Shown here in pieces: positions 33,016 through 46,150 of a DNA stretch of 64,000 nt. Origin of the DNA: Mycolicibacterium mengxianglii (GTDB taxonomy: Bacteria > Actinomycetota > Actinomycetes > Mycobacteriales > Mycobacteriaceae). The stretch spans positions 1,984,001-2,048,000 of the forward strand of contig NZ_CP065373.1 in assembly GCF_015710575.1 (NCBI RefSeq), written 5' to 3'. The stretch's first letter is position 1, and each line of letters starts with the position of its first letter. Both the position numbers and the translations under genes were made by a program. Below the pieces are notes generated by a model. The model saw nothing but the letters and a program-made list of their open reading frames with translations, had not been told where the DNA came from and did not search any database.

Positions 33016-33476
33016 GTGCGGGGCTCCCAGCTGACGATGCCGCCGTCGGCCATCAGCGACATGTGCAACTGCTGGCCTTTGAACACGTAGCCGCGGACAT
33101 GCGGCAACGCCGCGGTGAGGCTGTCGGTCACGGCCTGCTGCTCGGGCGGGCCCGGGCAGCCCATCAGGGTGGCCGCGATCGGCCCGAACGTCAGCGACCC
33201 GGATGTGCCGTCACCGGTCGGGTCGGCCTCGTAAGTGCCGCTGCCGCGATTGCAGTCCAGCTGGAACGCCGCGGTGCCGTCGGCACCGAACGAGACGGTG
33301 TAGCCCACTCCGGGTGGAGCGGGGGTGATGCCCTGAGCATCGTTCATCGATTCGATGGTCGTCAGCTGCCAGCTGGTGCCTGCCAGGGAGCGCGGCTCCG
33401 TCGTCCCCCCACACCCGGCCAGGACTGCCACAGACACCGCGAATGACACCGGGACGATCAACCGGACGGCGTGCAC
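33012..33476 (-). CDS. META-domain lipoprotein
   Basis: 154 residues from GTG 33476. Signal peptide [20 protein letters not shown] ends at lipobox VLAGC. Mature part is a META/HslJ-like domain: [34 protein letters not shown] (the typical GCN/DCN turn), [17 protein letters not shown], and [17 protein letters not shown]. Envelope-located; META domains occur in stress and resistance proteins such as HslJ. The gene converges on the SCO1664-like gene with a 4-base overlap of stops and is divergent from cysQ. Confidence 0.87.
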   Translation of the reverse strand: MHAVRLIVPVSFAVSVAVLAGCGGTTEPRSLAGTSWQLTTIESMNDAQGITPAPPGVGYTVSFGADGTAAFQLDCNRGSGTYEADPTGDGTSGSLTFGPIAATLMGCPGPPEQQAVTDSLTAALPHVRGYVFKGQQLHMSLMADGGIVSWEPRT

Positions 33477-33536
33477 CCGACCATCGTTGCAGGCCCCACC
33501 CGACGCGGATACCACTGCGCCCCGGATACTGAGGAC

Positions 33537-34310
33537 GTGCACACCGCATCCGAGGGCAGCGACGCAGCGCTGGCGGCAGACCTCGCCGAGGATGCCGGGA
33601 AACTTCTGGTGGCGCTGCGCGAGGAGATCGGCTTCGACTATCCCTGGTCGCTCGGTGACGAGGGGGACAGCCGGGCGAACACGCTGCTGCTGCGTCGGCT
33701 GCGGGCGGAACGTCCCGGCGATGCGGTGCTGAGTGAGGAAGCTCACGACGACCTGAAACGGCTGCAGTCCGATCGGGTATGGATCATCGACCCCGTGGAC
33801 GGCACGCGGGAGTATTCCCTGCCGGGCCGCGAGGACTGGGCGGTGCACGTGGCGCTGTGGCAGCGCACCGGCGGGCCCGACGGTCAGATCACCGACGCCG
33901 CAGTCGCCCTGCCTGCCCGCGGCGAGGTGTACCGCACCGACACCGTGGCCGCCGTCCCGCCACGGCCTCCCGGACCCATCAGGATCACCGCGAGTTCCAA
34001 CAGGCCGCCGCGGGTGCTGTACCGGATCGCCGAACAGATGGACTTCGAGATGGTGCGCATCGGCTCGGCCGGCGCCAAGGCGATGGCGGTGGTGCGCGGC
34101 GACGTCGACGCCTACATCCACGCCGGGGGACAGTGGGAATGGGATTCGGCCGCACCGGCCGGGGTGGTGCTCGCCGCGGGGCTGCACGCCTCCCGGATCG
34201 ACGGTTCACCGATGCTGTACAACCGCCCAGACCCCTATCTGCCGGATCTGCTGTTCTGTCGGCGCGAACTGGCCGACGTGCTGTTGGGCGCGATGCGGTT
34301 GGCGGGCTGA
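33537..34310 (+). CDS. cysQ: 3'-phosphoadenosine 5'-phosphatase CysQ
   Basis: 257 residues from GTG 33537. Closely follows mycobacterial CysQ (Rv2131c): [18 protein letters not shown] start, [14 protein letters not shown] (metal Glu), [18 protein letters not shown] (metal Asp motif), [13 protein letters not shown] and [16 protein letters not shown] (third metal Asp). It converts 3'-phosphoadenosine 5'-phosphate to AMP in sulfate assimilation and can also act on fructose-1,6-bisphosphate and inositol monophosphate. Upstream of mshC, both being sulfur-related. Confidence 0.93.
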   Translation: MHTASEGSDAALAADLAEDAGKLLVALREEIGFDYPWSLGDEGDSRANTLLLRRLRAERPGDAVLSEEAHDDLKRLQSDRVWIIDPVDGTREYSLPGREDWAVHVALWQRTGGPDGQITDAAVALPARGEVYRTDTVAAVPPRPPGPIRITASSNRPPRVLYRIAEQMDFEMVRIGSAGAKAMAVVRGDVDAYIHAGGQWEWDSAAPAGVVLAAGLHASRIDGSPMLYNRPDPYLPDLLFCRRELADVLLGAMRLAG

Positions 34311-34337
34311 GGCGCAGCGTCACATAGAGTTCAGTGC

Positions 34338-35576
34338 ATGCGATCGTGGTCGGCCGACGAAGTTCCGGTACTACCTGGGCGGGGCCCGGCGCTACGGCTT
34401 TTCGACACCGCTGACCGCCAGGTTCGCCCGGTCTCTGCCGGTGACACCGCGACGATGTACGTGTGCGGCATCACCCCGTATGACGCCACCCACCTCGGAC
34501 ACGCGGCCACCTACCTGACGTTCGACCTGGTGTACCGGCAGTGGCTCGACGCCGGCAACGACGTGCATTATGTGCAGAACGTCACCGACATCGATGACCC
34601 GCTGTTCGAGCGGGCCGCGCGTGACGGCATCGGCTGGCGTGAGCTCGGCGACCGCGAAACCCAGTTGTTCCGAGACGATATGGCCGCACTGCGGGTGCTG
34701 CCCCCGCGGGACTACATCGGGGCCACCGAGGCCATCGGCGAGGTCATCGAGCTGGTGGAGAAGATGCTGGCCTCGGGTGCGGCCTACGTCGTCGATGACC
34801 CCGAGTACCCGGATGTCTACTTCCGCGCCGACGCGGTAGCGCATTTCGGCTACGAGTCGGGGTACGACCGCGAGACCATGCTGGCGTTGTTCAGCGAACG
34901 GGGCGGTGACCCCGACCGCGCCGGCAAGGCGGACCCGCTGGATGCGCTGATGTGGCGTGCCGAACGTGATGGCGAACCGGCCTGGCCGTCACCGTTCGGG
35001 CCCGGCCGCCCCGGCTGGCACATCGAGTGCGCTGCGATTGCGTTGAGCCGCATCGGTTCCGATCTCGACATCCAGGGCGGCGGTAGCGACCTGATCTTCC
35101 CGCACCACGAGTTCTCGGCGGCTCACGCCGAGTCGGTGACGGGCGAGCGGCGTTTCGCCCGGCACTATGTGCATGCCGGGATGATCGGCTGGGACGGGCA
35201 CAAGATGTCCAAGAGCCGCGGCAATCTGGTACTGGTGTCCCGGTTGCGTGCCGAGGGGGTGGACCCCGGCGCGATCCGCCTGGGACTGTTCGCCGGTCAC
35301 TACCGCCAGGACCGGTTCTGGAGCCCGGAGGTGCTCGAGGAGGCCCAAGCGCGGCTTGCCCGGTGGCGGACCGCCACCACGCTGCCCGCGGGTCCGGATG
35401 CCGCCGACGCCATCAGTCGGCTGCGCCGCTACCTGGCAGACGACCTCGACACCCCGAAAGCGCTTGCGGCAGTTGATGCCTGGAGTGCAGATGCGATCTC
35501 CTACGGCGGCCATGACGCCGATGCGCCGCGGCTGATGTCGACGGCGATCGACGCGCTGCTCGGCGTGCTGCTCTAG
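34338..35576 (+). CDS. mshC: Mycothiol ligase: cysteine:GlcN-Ins ligase MshC
   Basis: 412 residues, ATG 34338. Class I cysteinyl-tRNA-synthetase-like fold: [20 protein letters not shown] (zinc Cys and HIGH-type motif), [27 protein letters not shown] (zinc His) and the KMSKSRG loop at about residues 289-295. The full tRNA-binding C-terminus of CysS is missing, distinguishing MshC. It adenylates cysteine and joins it to the amine of glucosaminyl-inositol, the penultimate step of mycothiol synthesis. Homologue of Rv2130c; a strong indicator of an actinomycete. Confidence 0.97.
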   Translation: MRSWSADEVPVLPGRGPALRLFDTADRQVRPVSAGDTATMYVCGITPYDATHLGHAATYLTFDLVYRQWLDAGNDVHYVQNVTDIDDPLFERAARDGIGWRELGDRETQLFRDDMAALRVLPPRDYIGATEAIGEVIELVEKMLASGAAYVVDDPEYPDVYFRADAVAHFGYESGYDRETMLALFSERGGDPDRAGKADPLDALMWRAERDGEPAWPSPFGPGRPGWHIECAAIALSRIGSDLDIQGGGSDLIFPHHEFSAAHAESVTGERRFARHYVHAGMIGWDGHKMSKSRGNLVLVSRLRAEGVDPGAIRLGLFAGHYRQDRFWSPEVLEEAQARLARWRTATTLPAGPDAADAISRLRRYLADDLDTPKALAAVDAWSADAISYGGHDADAPRLMSTAIDALLGVLL

Positions 35577-35626
35577 TTCCCGTCGCAAACCCGGGTACGG
35601 TCAGTCGACTCGACCCGGGAGGACCG

Positions 35627-37066
35627 ATGAAACGGCTCGCCATGCTCTGCGCCATCGTGTTACTGGTGGCCAGTTGCGCCACCGACACTGGTAGCTCGGA
35701 AACCACCTCGTCGTCGGCTCCGCCGGCCGGTCCGGCGGCGGTGAGCCCCGAACAGGCGCGCACGATCGCGAAAGACGCCTACGTCTACGGCTTTCCGCTG
35801 GTCGACAACTATCGGGTCCTGTATTCGTATTTCGTCGACGAGCAGGATCCCGAGTACAAGGGCGGCTGGAACCAGGTGCACAGCACCGCCCGGCTGTACA
35901 CCCCACAGGACAAGGCGGTCCAGACGCCGAACTCCGATACCCCCTACTCGGCGTTGGGTGCCGACCTGCGCACCGAACCGCTGGTGCTCAGTGTGCCGCC
36001 GATCGAGCAGGATCGGTACTACTCACTGCAATTCGTTGACGGGTACACCTCCAACATCGCCTACGTCGGCAGCCGGACCACCGGCAACGCGGGCGGCAAG
36101 TACCTGCTGGCCGGTCCGAACTGGCAGGGCCAGACCCCCGAGGGGGTCAACGCCGTGATCCGTTCCGACACCGACCTGGCGTTGGTGCTCTACCGCACCC
36201 AGCTGCTGGGCCCCTCAGATCTGCCCAGCGTGGAGAAGATCCAAGCCGGCTATCAGGTGCAGCCGCTGTCGGCGTTCCTCAAGCAGCCACCGCCCGCACC
36301 GGCTCCAGCCATCGACTTCCTCCCGCCGCTGACCGCCGAGCAGCAGAAGACGTCGCCGCAGTTCTTCGAAACCCTGAACTTCGCCATGCGCTTCGCCCCG
36401 GGGCGGCCCGGTGAGCAGGATTTGCTCGCACGGTTCGCCACGCTGGGCATCGGGCCCGACGGTGATTTCGACGCCGACGAGCTGACACCTGAGCTGCGCA
36501 CGGCGGTCGAGGCCGGGATGGCCGATGCCTGGACCGAGCTGAAGACATTCCAGAAAGAGCAGCTCGACACCGGCAAGGTTCGGTCGGCAGATCTGTTCGG
36601 CTCACCGGAACAGCTGGGGGACAACTATCTGTACCGGATGGCCGGCGCCGTCTTGGGGATCTACGGCAACTCCGCTGACGAGGCGCTCTACCCGACCACC
36701 GATGCCGATGCCGCCGGCGATCCGCTCACCGGAGCCACCAAGTACACCTACCGGTTCGCACCCAACGGTTTACCGCCGGTCAACGCCTTCTGGTCGCTGA
36801 CCATGTACCAGCTGCCGGAGAACCAGTTGGTGGCCAACCCGATGCAGCGGTACCTGATCAACTCCACGATGCTGCCCAGCCTGGTCGCCGATCCGGACGG
36901 CGGTTACACGCTGTATCTGCAGCACGAGTCCCCGGGTGGGGGCAAGGAAGCGAACTGGCTGCCGGCGCCCGAGGGGCCGTTCCGACTGGTGTTACGGCTC
37001 TATTGGCCCAAGCCCGACGCTCTCAACGGCACCTGGAAGGCACCGCTGCCGGAGCCCGTCCTCTAG
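35627..37066 (+). CDS. DUF1254/DUF1214 domain lipoprotein
   Basis: 479 residues, ATG 35627 with GGAGGA upstream. Signal peptide MKRLAMLCAIVLLVASC ends in a lipobox, so an envelope lipoprotein. DUF1254 is recognisable by ARTIAKDAYVYGFPLVDNYR and TPNSDTPYSALGADLRTEPL, DUF1214 by NAFWSLTMYQLPENQLVANP and LYLQHESPGGGKEANWLPAP. Proteins with this domain pair are widespread and of unknown biochemical role. Its stop lies in a 12-base tandem duplication shared with the convergent PAC2 gene. Confidence 0.9.
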   Translation: MKRLAMLCAIVLLVASCATDTGSSETTSSSAPPAGPAAVSPEQARTIAKDAYVYGFPLVDNYRVLYSYFVDEQDPEYKGGWNQVHSTARLYTPQDKAVQTPNSDTPYSALGADLRTEPLVLSVPPIEQDRYYSLQFVDGYTSNIAYVGSRTTGNAGGKYLLAGPNWQGQTPEGVNAVIRSDTDLALVLYRTQLLGPSDLPSVEKIQAGYQVQPLSAFLKQPPPAPAPAIDFLPPLTAEQQKTSPQFFETLNFAMRFAPGRPGEQDLLARFATLGIGPDGDFDADELTPELRTAVEAGMADAWTELKTFQKEQLDTGKVRSADLFGSPEQLGDNYLYRMAGAVLGIYGNSADEALYPTTDADAAGDPLTGATKYTYRFAPNGLPPVNAFWSLTMYQLPENQLVANPMQRYLINSTMLPSLVADPDGGYTLYLQHESPGGGKEANWLPAPEGPFRLVLRLYWPKPDALNGTWKAPLPEPVL

Positions 37067-37077
37067 CCCGTCCTCTA
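37054..37077. repeat. 12-bp tandem duplication containing both convergent stop codons
   Basis: GCCCGTCCTCTA occurs twice back to back (37054-37065, 37066-37077). Each copy plus the following G contains CTAG, which gives TAG on both strands; the DUF1254 stop uses the first copy (37064-37066), the PAC2 stop the second (37075-37077). Confidence 0.8.
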
Positions 37078-37956
37078 GCCTCTGAACCCCGGCCCGCGGC
37101 GGCGCAGGTAGCGCTCGAACTCGGCGGCCAGCGCGTCGCCGTCGATCTTGCCGAGCGCCTCGTTCATGTCGACCTCGGCGTCGCCGCGCTGCTCCAGGGA
37201 GGCGACGTATTCGGCGATCTCCTCGTCGTCGGCGGTCATCTCGGTGACCGCCTCCTCCCACTCCTCGGCCTGGGTCGGCAGGTCCGCCAGCGGCACCTCG
37301 ATGTCCAGGACGTCCTCCACCCGGCGCAGCAAGGCCACCGTGGCCTTGGGGTTCGGCGGCTGCGAGACATAGTGCGGCACGGCCGCCCAGAACGTCACAG
37401 CCGGGATACCGGCGTTGACGCAGGCGTCCTGGAACACGCCGGCGATACCGGTCGGGCCCTCGTAGCGGGTCTCCTCGAGGCCGAAGAACTTCGCCGATTC
37501 GGGGGAGTACGCCGCTCCGGACACCGGGACCGGGCGGGTGTGCGGCGTGTCGGCCAGCAACGCACCCAGGATGACGACGGTATCGACGTTGAGTTTGTCG
37601 GCGATGGCCAGCAGTTCGGCACAGAACGTGCGCCACCGCATGTTGGGTTCGACGCCGTGCATCAGCACGATGTCGCGGTCGCTGCCGGGCGGACGGCAAT
37701 GCGAGATGCGCATCGAGGGCCAGGCCAGCTCGCGCGTCACCCCGTCGATCTGGCGGATCACCGGCCTGTTCACCTGGTAGTCGTAGTAGGACTCGTCGTC
37801 GATTTCGACGATTGTCTCCGCTTCCCAGATCGCGTCCAGGTGCTCCAACGCGTCACTGGCCGCGTCACCAGCGTCATTCCAGCCCTCGAACGCCGCGACA
37901 ACGACGGTGTTGTTCAGCTTTGGCAGATCGGTTCTGCGCGGGTCCGGCCGGGTCAC
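37075..37956 (-). CDS. PAC2 family protein (Rv2125 homologue)
   Basis: 293 residues from GTG 37956; a longer frame to 38064 is not conserved-looking. PAC2 fold: VVVAAFEGWNDAGDAASDAL at the N-terminus, ESYYDYQVNRPVIR, IVLMHGVEPNMRWRTF, ILGALLADTPHTRPVPVSG and GIAGVFQDACVNAGIP. The family is related to proteasome assembly chaperone 2. In actinobacteria with proteasomes a link to the Pup-proteasome system has been considered but is not proven; mpa lies 14 kb away. Confidence 0.92.
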   Translation of the reverse strand: MTRPDPRRTDLPKLNNTVVVAAFEGWNDAGDAASDALEHLDAIWEAETIVEIDDESYYDYQVNRPVIRQIDGVTRELAWPSMRISHCRPPGSDRDIVLMHGVEPNMRWRTFCAELLAIADKLNVDTVVILGALLADTPHTRPVPVSGAAYSPESAKFFGLEETRYEGPTGIAGVFQDACVNAGIPAVTFWAAVPHYVSQPPNPKATVALLRRVEDVLDIEVPLADLPTQAEEWEEAVTEMTADDEEIAEYVASLEQRGDAEVDMNEALGKIDGDALAAEFERYLRRRGPGFRG

Positions 37957-38280
37957 CAATCCAGCGTAAGGCCTGGGTGCCGCTCGAGTGTCAACAGGCA
38001 CAGCCTGGCCACATCGACTGGCTGGACGTGTTCGGGTCGGCGACCAGACGCGGCCCGACGTCATCGAGCAGATCCACCGCGACTACTTCGCCAGCGGGTG
38101 CCGAGGCCGCACAGGCGAAATACGTTCAGCTGCAATCTGGTTAATGTCGGTGGCTACGATAGACCCGACAAGATCCGTGAGCTGTCGCACAAAGGCACCC
38201 GCAATCGCCGCGCGGGTCGGGGTCGCGGCACGGGATTGGTGTCCAGACGTCGATCACATGACGACGTAGACTCATCGAGG
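37957..38280. other. Gene-free gap upstream of metH with a possible methyltransferase remnant
   Basis: No intact gene is seen. At about 38047-38094 the plus strand reads GDQTRPDVIEQIHRDYFASG, which resembles the RPDVVxxIHxxYxxAG segment of homocysteine/betaine methyltransferase domains, but it is flanked by stops and unrelated sequence. I read it as a decayed fragment of a Hcy-methyltransferase-like gene. Confidence 0.3.
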
Positions 38281-38362
38281 TCGAGAGGCGTTGCAACGGT
38301 TATCTGGGGGGCCGGGTCCCCCTCGTTATCCGCCACGCTCGGCAGAGTCAAGGACGCCTTCC
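38281..38362 (+). promoter_or_regulatory. S-adenosylhomocysteine (SAH) riboswitch candidate, metH leader
   Basis: The leader matches the SAH aptamer layout: CGAGAGGCGTTGCAAC (38282-38297; known aptamers read CGAG-GAGCGCUGCAA), a long hairpin with GGGGG/CCCCC stem, then CCACGCTCGG (38334-38342; known CCAGGCUCG), and CAAGGACGCCTT (38349-38360; known CAAACGGCGCUC). Pairing fits: P1 AGGCGT (38286-38291) with ACGCCT (38354-38359), and a crossing pseudoknot CGAG (38282-38285) with CTCG (38338-38341). SAH riboswitches raise expression of SAH-recycling and methionine genes when SAH accumulates. Ends 18 bases before the metH GTG. Confidence 0.75.
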
Positions 38363-38380
38363 GCTATGGAAGGAGCGCAC

Positions 38381-42121
<3,741 letters not shown>

Positions 42122-42173
42122 GCGCGTCGCATCGGCAGCGACGATTTCGGCCTCACCGTGGCGCGATGAGATA

Positions 42174-42866
42174 ATGGACGTCATGCGTGCGGTGCTCTGG
42201 GACATGGATGGAACCCTCGTCGATTCCGAAAAGCTGTGGGATATCTCGATGCATGCGCTGTATGCGCGCATGGGCGGGGTGTTGACCCCGGAGGTTCGGC
42301 TGGCGACTGTCGGCGGGTCCGCCGAGGGTGTGATGCAGATCGTGTACGACGATCTCGGGCTGGATCACGACGAGGCGGCCATGACCGAATCGATGGACTG
42401 GCTGCACACCTACACCGGCGAACTGTTCGCCAAGGGCCTGCCGTGGCGCGACGGCGCCCACGAACTGCTGGAAGAGCTACTGGCGGCCGGGGTGCCGATG
42501 GCCCTGGTCACCAACACCCGTCGCGATCTGGCCGAGCAGGCACTCAACAGCATTGGCCGACAGTATTTCTCGGTCACCGTGTGCGGTGACGAGGTGCCGC
42601 ACGGCAAGCCGGCGCCGGATCCCTACCGGCGTGCCGCGGAGCTTCTTCACCTCGACCCGGTGCAGTGCCTGGCGGTCGAGGATTCGGTGACCGGAACGCT
42701 GTCCGCGGAATCAGCAGGCTGCCCGGTGCTGGTGGTACCGAACGATGTCGAGGTCCCGACCGGTCCGCTGCGCCGCCATGTCCCTTCGCTGAAATCCCTG
42801 CACCTGGACGATCTGCGGGCCGTGCATGCCGAACTGGTGCCGCAGCGCGGCGACCGCTCGGCCTGA
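42174..42866 (+). CDS. HAD-superfamily hydrolase (beta-phosphoglucomutase/phosphatase-like)
   Basis: 230 residues from ATG 42174 (ATG 42183 equally possible). HAD motifs: VLWDMDGTLVDSEKLWD (nucleophile Asp), ALVTNTRRDLAEQAL (motif II Thr), GKPAPDPYRRAAELL (motif III Lys) and CLAVEDSVTGTLSAESAGC (motif IV). The helical cap between motifs I and II fits subfamily IA, i.e. a small-phosphoester phosphatase or mutase. Lies between metH and a sugar transporter. Substrate not predictable. Confidence 0.9.
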   Translation: MDVMRAVLWDMDGTLVDSEKLWDISMHALYARMGGVLTPEVRLATVGGSAEGVMQIVYDDLGLDHDEAAMTESMDWLHTYTGELFAKGLPWRDGAHELLEELLAAGVPMALVTNTRRDLAEQALNSIGRQYFSVTVCGDEVPHGKPAPDPYRRAAELLHLDPVQCLAVEDSVTGTLSAESAGCPVLVVPNDVEVPTGPLRRHVPSLKSLHLDDLRAVHAELVPQRGDRSA

Positions 42867-42965
42867 TTGCGGCCCGATCGGGGCTTCGATTAACCCCTCT
42901 TCGCGGTTTTACTGTGCCATCGTGGTGGGAACACGTCACGCAGCGCTGCGAAAGAAGGACGTCTT

Positions 42966-44444
42966 ATGGCCGGTCAGGGTCCCGTCGACAACACTCCGTC
43001 GGCCATCACCGATGAAGACTTCTCGTCCGGTAAAACCGCCATCCGAATAGCATCGGTCGCCGCCCTCGGTGGCCTGCTGTTCGGTTACGACAGCGCCGTC
43101 ATCAATGGTGCGGTGGACTCCATCCAGGAAGACTTCGGGATCGGAAACACCGAACTGGGCTTTGCCGTCGCCTCGGCGCTACTCGGCGCGGCTGCCGGTG
43201 CCATGACCGCAGGCCGGATCGCCGACAAAATCGGCCGTATCGCCGTGATGAAAATCGCTGCCGTGCTGTTTCTGATCAGTGCATTCGGCACCGGCTTCGC
43301 CCACGAAATCTGGGCCGTCGTGCTGTTCCGGATCGTCGGCGGTATCGGCGTCGGTGTGGCCTCGGTGATCGCACCCGCCTATATCGCCGAGACGTCGCCA
43401 CCGTCCATCCGCGGCCGGCTCGGGTCGCTGCAGCAGCTTGCCATCGTGTCTGGCATCTTCTTGTCCTTCGTCATCAACTGGCTGCTGCAGTGGGGGGCAG
43501 GCGGACCCAACGAACCGCTGTGGGCGGGGCTGGACGCCTGGCGCTGGATGTTCCTGGCGATGGCGCTGCCCGCAGTGCTGTACGGAGCGTTGGCCTTCAC
43601 GATTCCGGAGTCGCCGCGCTATCTCGTTGCCAGCCACAAGATCCCGGAGGCCCGCCGCGTACTGAGCACGCTGCTGGGGCAGAAGAACCTGGAGATCACC
43701 ATCAGCCGCATCCGGGAGACCCTGGAGCGTGAGGACAAACCGTCGTGGCGCGACCTCCGCAGGCCGGGCAAGGGGTTCTTCGGTCTCTACGGCATCGTCT
43801 GGGTGGGGCTCGGACTGTCGATCTTCCAGCAGTTCGTCGGCATCAACGTGATCTTCTACTACTCCAACGTGCTGTGGCAGGCGGTCGGTTTCAGCGCCGA
43901 CGAATCCGCGATCTACACCGTCATCACCTCGGTGATCAACGTGCTGACCACGCTGATCGCCATCGCCTTGATCGACAAGATCGGCCGCAAGCCGCTGCTG
44001 CTGATCGGCTCCACCGGCATGGCGGTGACGCTGATCACCATGTCGGTGATCTTCGCCAACGCGACGCTCGACGCCGAGGGCAACCCGAGCCTGTCCGGCG
44101 CCTCCGGAGTGATCGCGCTGGTCGCGGCGAACCTGTTCGTGGTCGCGTTCGGCATGTCCTGGGGTCCGGTGGTGTGGGTCCTGCTCGGTGAGATGTTCCC
44201 CAACCGCATCCGCGCCGCGGCGCTGGGCCTGGCCGCTGCCGGTCAGTGGGCGGCCAACTGGCTGATCACCGTGACGTTCCCGGGACTGCGCGAGCACCTG
44301 GGCCTGGCCTACGGCTTCTATGGACTGTGCGCGCTGCTGTCGGGGATCTTCGTGTGGAAATGGGTCATGGAGACCAAGGGTGTGTCGCTGGAGGACATGC
44401 ACGGCTCGATCATGAAGTCCGAGGACAAAACGGCCCCTGCCTGA
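42966..44444 (+). CDS. Sugar porter (MFS, galactose/xylose:H+ symporter-like)
   Basis: 492 residues, ATG 42966. Twelve membrane helices and the sugar-porter signatures: GGLLFGYDSAVINGAV, GRIADKIGRIAVMKIA, GGIGVGVASVIAPAYIAETS, VPESPRYL-type PESPRYLV, QQFVGINVIFYYSNVLW, and LIDKIGRKPLLLIG with GPVVWVLLGEMFPNRIRA. Imports a hexose or pentose by H+ symport. Stand-alone; inserted between metH and hisE, where M. tuberculosis has PPE37 as I recall. Confidence 0.93.
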   Translation: MAGQGPVDNTPSAITDEDFSSGKTAIRIASVAALGGLLFGYDSAVINGAVDSIQEDFGIGNTELGFAVASALLGAAAGAMTAGRIADKIGRIAVMKIAAVLFLISAFGTGFAHEIWAVVLFRIVGGIGVGVASVIAPAYIAETSPPSIRGRLGSLQQLAIVSGIFLSFVINWLLQWGAGGPNEPLWAGLDAWRWMFLAMALPAVLYGALAFTIPESPRYLVASHKIPEARRVLSTLLGQKNLEITISRIRETLEREDKPSWRDLRRPGKGFFGLYGIVWVGLGLSIFQQFVGINVIFYYSNVLWQAVGFSADESAIYTVITSVINVLTTLIAIALIDKIGRKPLLLIGSTGMAVTLITMSVIFANATLDAEGNPSLSGASGVIALVAANLFVVAFGMSWGPVVWVLLGEMFPNRIRAAALGLAAAGQWAANWLITVTFPGLREHLGLAYGFYGLCALLSGIFVWKWVMETKGVSLEDMHGSIMKSEDKTAPA

Positions 44445-44471
44445 TCCCGTTTCACCGGCGGTGAGCCGCGC

Positions 44472-44753
44472 ATGAAAGAATCGCAGGTCGTGAAGACCTT
44501 CGAGGAGTTGTTCGCCGAACTGGGCGAACGCGCACGCACCAGGCCGGCGGGCAGCGGCACCGTCGCTGCGCTCGATGCCGGCGTGCACACCATCGGTAAG
44601 AAGATCCTCGAAGAGGCCGGCGAGGTGTGGCTGGCGGCTGAGCACGAGTCCGATGACGCACTGGCCGGGGAGCTGAGTCAGCTGCTGTACTGGGCTCAGG
44701 TGCTGATGGTGGCGCGCGGGCTCACCCTCGACGACGTGTACGGAAAACTGTGA
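44472..44753 (+). CDS. hisE: Phosphoribosyl-ATP pyrophosphatase HisE
   Basis: 93 residues, ATG 44472. MazG-like helical fold with metal motif [20 protein letters not shown] and [20 protein letters not shown]. It hydrolyses phosphoribosyl-ATP to phosphoribosyl-AMP, step two of histidine synthesis. Stand-alone HisE (not fused to HisI) and directly upstream of hisG, as in M. tuberculosis. Confidence 0.96.
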   Translation: MKESQVVKTFEELFAELGERARTRPAGSGTVAALDAGVHTIGKKILEEAGEVWLAAEHESDDALAGELSQLLYWAQVLMVARGLTLDDVYGKL

Positions 44754-44758
44754 GCACC

Positions 44759-45604
44759 ATGCTGCGGGTGGCTGTGCCCAACAAGGGTGCGCTCAGTGAA
44801 TCGGCCGCCGAGATCCTCGCCGAGGCCGGGTACCGGCGCCGCACGGACCCCAAGGACCTGACGGTCATCGATCCCGCCAACAACGTCGAGTTCTTCTTCC
44901 TGCGCCCCAAGGACATCGCGATCTACGTGGGCTCGGGACAGTTGGACTTCGGGATCACCGGCCGGGATCTTGCGCGCGAGTCCGATGCGCCGGTGCAGGA
45001 ACGGTTGTCATTGGGCTTCGGCTCGTCGACGTTCCGCTACGCCGCCCCGGCAGGTGCCCAGTGGTCGGTAGCCGATCTGGCCGGCAAGCGGATCGCCACG
45101 GCGTACCCGAACCTGGTGCGGAAAGACCTGTCCAGCAAGGGAATCGACGCCACCGTGATCCGGCTCGATGGTGCGGTGGAGATCTCGATCCAGCTGGGGG
45201 TGGCCGACGCCATCGCTGACGTGGTGGGTTCGGGCCGCACTCTGCGACAGCATGACCTGGCAGCGTTCGGAGAACCGCTGTGCGACTCCGAAGCGGTGCT
45301 CATCGAGCGGGCCGGCCCGGAATCAGATCCGGCCCGTGACCAACTCGCCGCGCGGGTGCAGGGTGTGGTGTTCGGCCAGCAGTACCTGATGCTCGACTAC
45401 GACTGCCCCCGGGCGGTGCTGGAGGAGGCCACCGCGGTGACCCCCGGTCTGGAGTCGCCGACCATCGCGCCGCTGGCCGATCCGGACTGGGTCGCAGTGC
45501 GCGCCCTGGTGCCGCGCCGGGATGTCAACGCCCGCATGGATGAGCTGGCCGCCATCGGAGCCAAAGCTATTTTGGCCTCTGACATCAGGTTCTGTCGCTT
45601 CTGA
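44759..45604 (+). CDS. hisG: ATP phosphoribosyltransferase HisG (long form)
   Basis: 281 residues from ATG 44759; GTG 44750 overlapping the hisE stop is also open but the M. tuberculosis protein starts at [12 protein letters not shown]. Features: [25 protein letters not shown], the PRPP loop region [13 protein letters not shown], and a C-terminal regulatory domain ([20 protein letters not shown]) that binds histidine for feedback inhibition in the hexameric long form. First committed step of histidine synthesis. Confidence 0.97.
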   Translation: MLRVAVPNKGALSESAAEILAEAGYRRRTDPKDLTVIDPANNVEFFFLRPKDIAIYVGSGQLDFGITGRDLARESDAPVQERLSLGFGSSTFRYAAPAGAQWSVADLAGKRIATAYPNLVRKDLSSKGIDATVIRLDGAVEISIQLGVADAIADVVGSGRTLRQHDLAAFGEPLCDSEAVLIERAGPESDPARDQLAARVQGVVFGQQYLMLDYDCPRAVLEEATAVTPGLESPTIAPLADPDWVAVRALVPRRDVNARMDELAAIGAKAILASDIRFCRF

Positions 45605-45670
45605 TCAGCAGGTGCACCACCTCCCAGCGTGTTAGCGTCCCGGTGTCGCTGTCACTGCCAGGAGGCACCC

Positions 45671-46150
45671 ATGACGCAAGCCCTCGTGATCCTGCTTGCC
45701 CTGTTGATCGGCGTCGTCGCCGGTCTCCGGGCGCTCACTCCACCTGCGGCGGTGGCATGGGGAGGGTTGCTCGGCTGGATCAACCTGGATGGGACGTGGG
45801 CGCAGTGGGTGGCGCACCCGATCACCGTCGCGATCTTCACCATCCTGCTGATCGGTGAACTGATCACCGACCAACTCCCGAAAACCCCGAGTCGCAAGGT
45901 GCCCCCGCAGTTCGCCGCCCGGCTGATCAGCGGCGGGTTCGCCGGCGCGGTGATCGGAACGGCATGGGGACATCCGTGGACGTGTCTGGGTGCGGGTCTT
46001 GTCGGTGCGGTGCTGGGCACCCTCGGCGGTGCGCAAGCGCGTGGTTGGCTGGCCACGAAGGTCGGCAAGGACTTTCCCGCGGCCCTGACCGAGGACGTCA
46101 TCGCCGTTGTCGGCGGGTTCGCCGTCGTCGCGCTAGCATCGGCGTTGTGA
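45671..46150 (+). CDS. DUF4126-like membrane protein (Rv2120c homologue)
   Basis: 159 residues from ATG 45671 with AGGAGG upstream. Four or more hydrophobic helices: LVILLALLIGVVAGLRALTP, ITVAIFTILLIGELITDQLP, LISGGFAGAVIGTAWGHP, and a final AVVGGFAVVALASAL. The GLRALTPPA and DQLPKTPSR motifs are typical of DUF4126-type membrane proteins. Function unknown. Coupled to the next gene (GTGA overlap). Confidence 0.85.
   Translation: MTQALVILLALLIGVVAGLRALTPPAAVAWGGLLGWINLDGTWAQWVAHPITVAIFTILLIGELITDQLPKTPSRKVPPQFAARLISGGFAGAVIGTAWGHPWTCLGAGLVGAVLGTLGGAQARGWLATKVGKDFPAALTEDVIAVVGGFAVVALASAL

Noticed and set aside
38100..38380. Cobalamin or SAM-IV riboswitch in front of metH
   Set aside because: No B12-box core or SAM-type GGCAACC pattern; the conserved blocks and pseudoknot fit the SAH aptamer instead.
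43179..44645. 488-codon minus-strand frame opposite the sugar porter
   Set aside because: Antisense to a clear MFS transporter; histidine- and glutamine-rich with no family resemblance.
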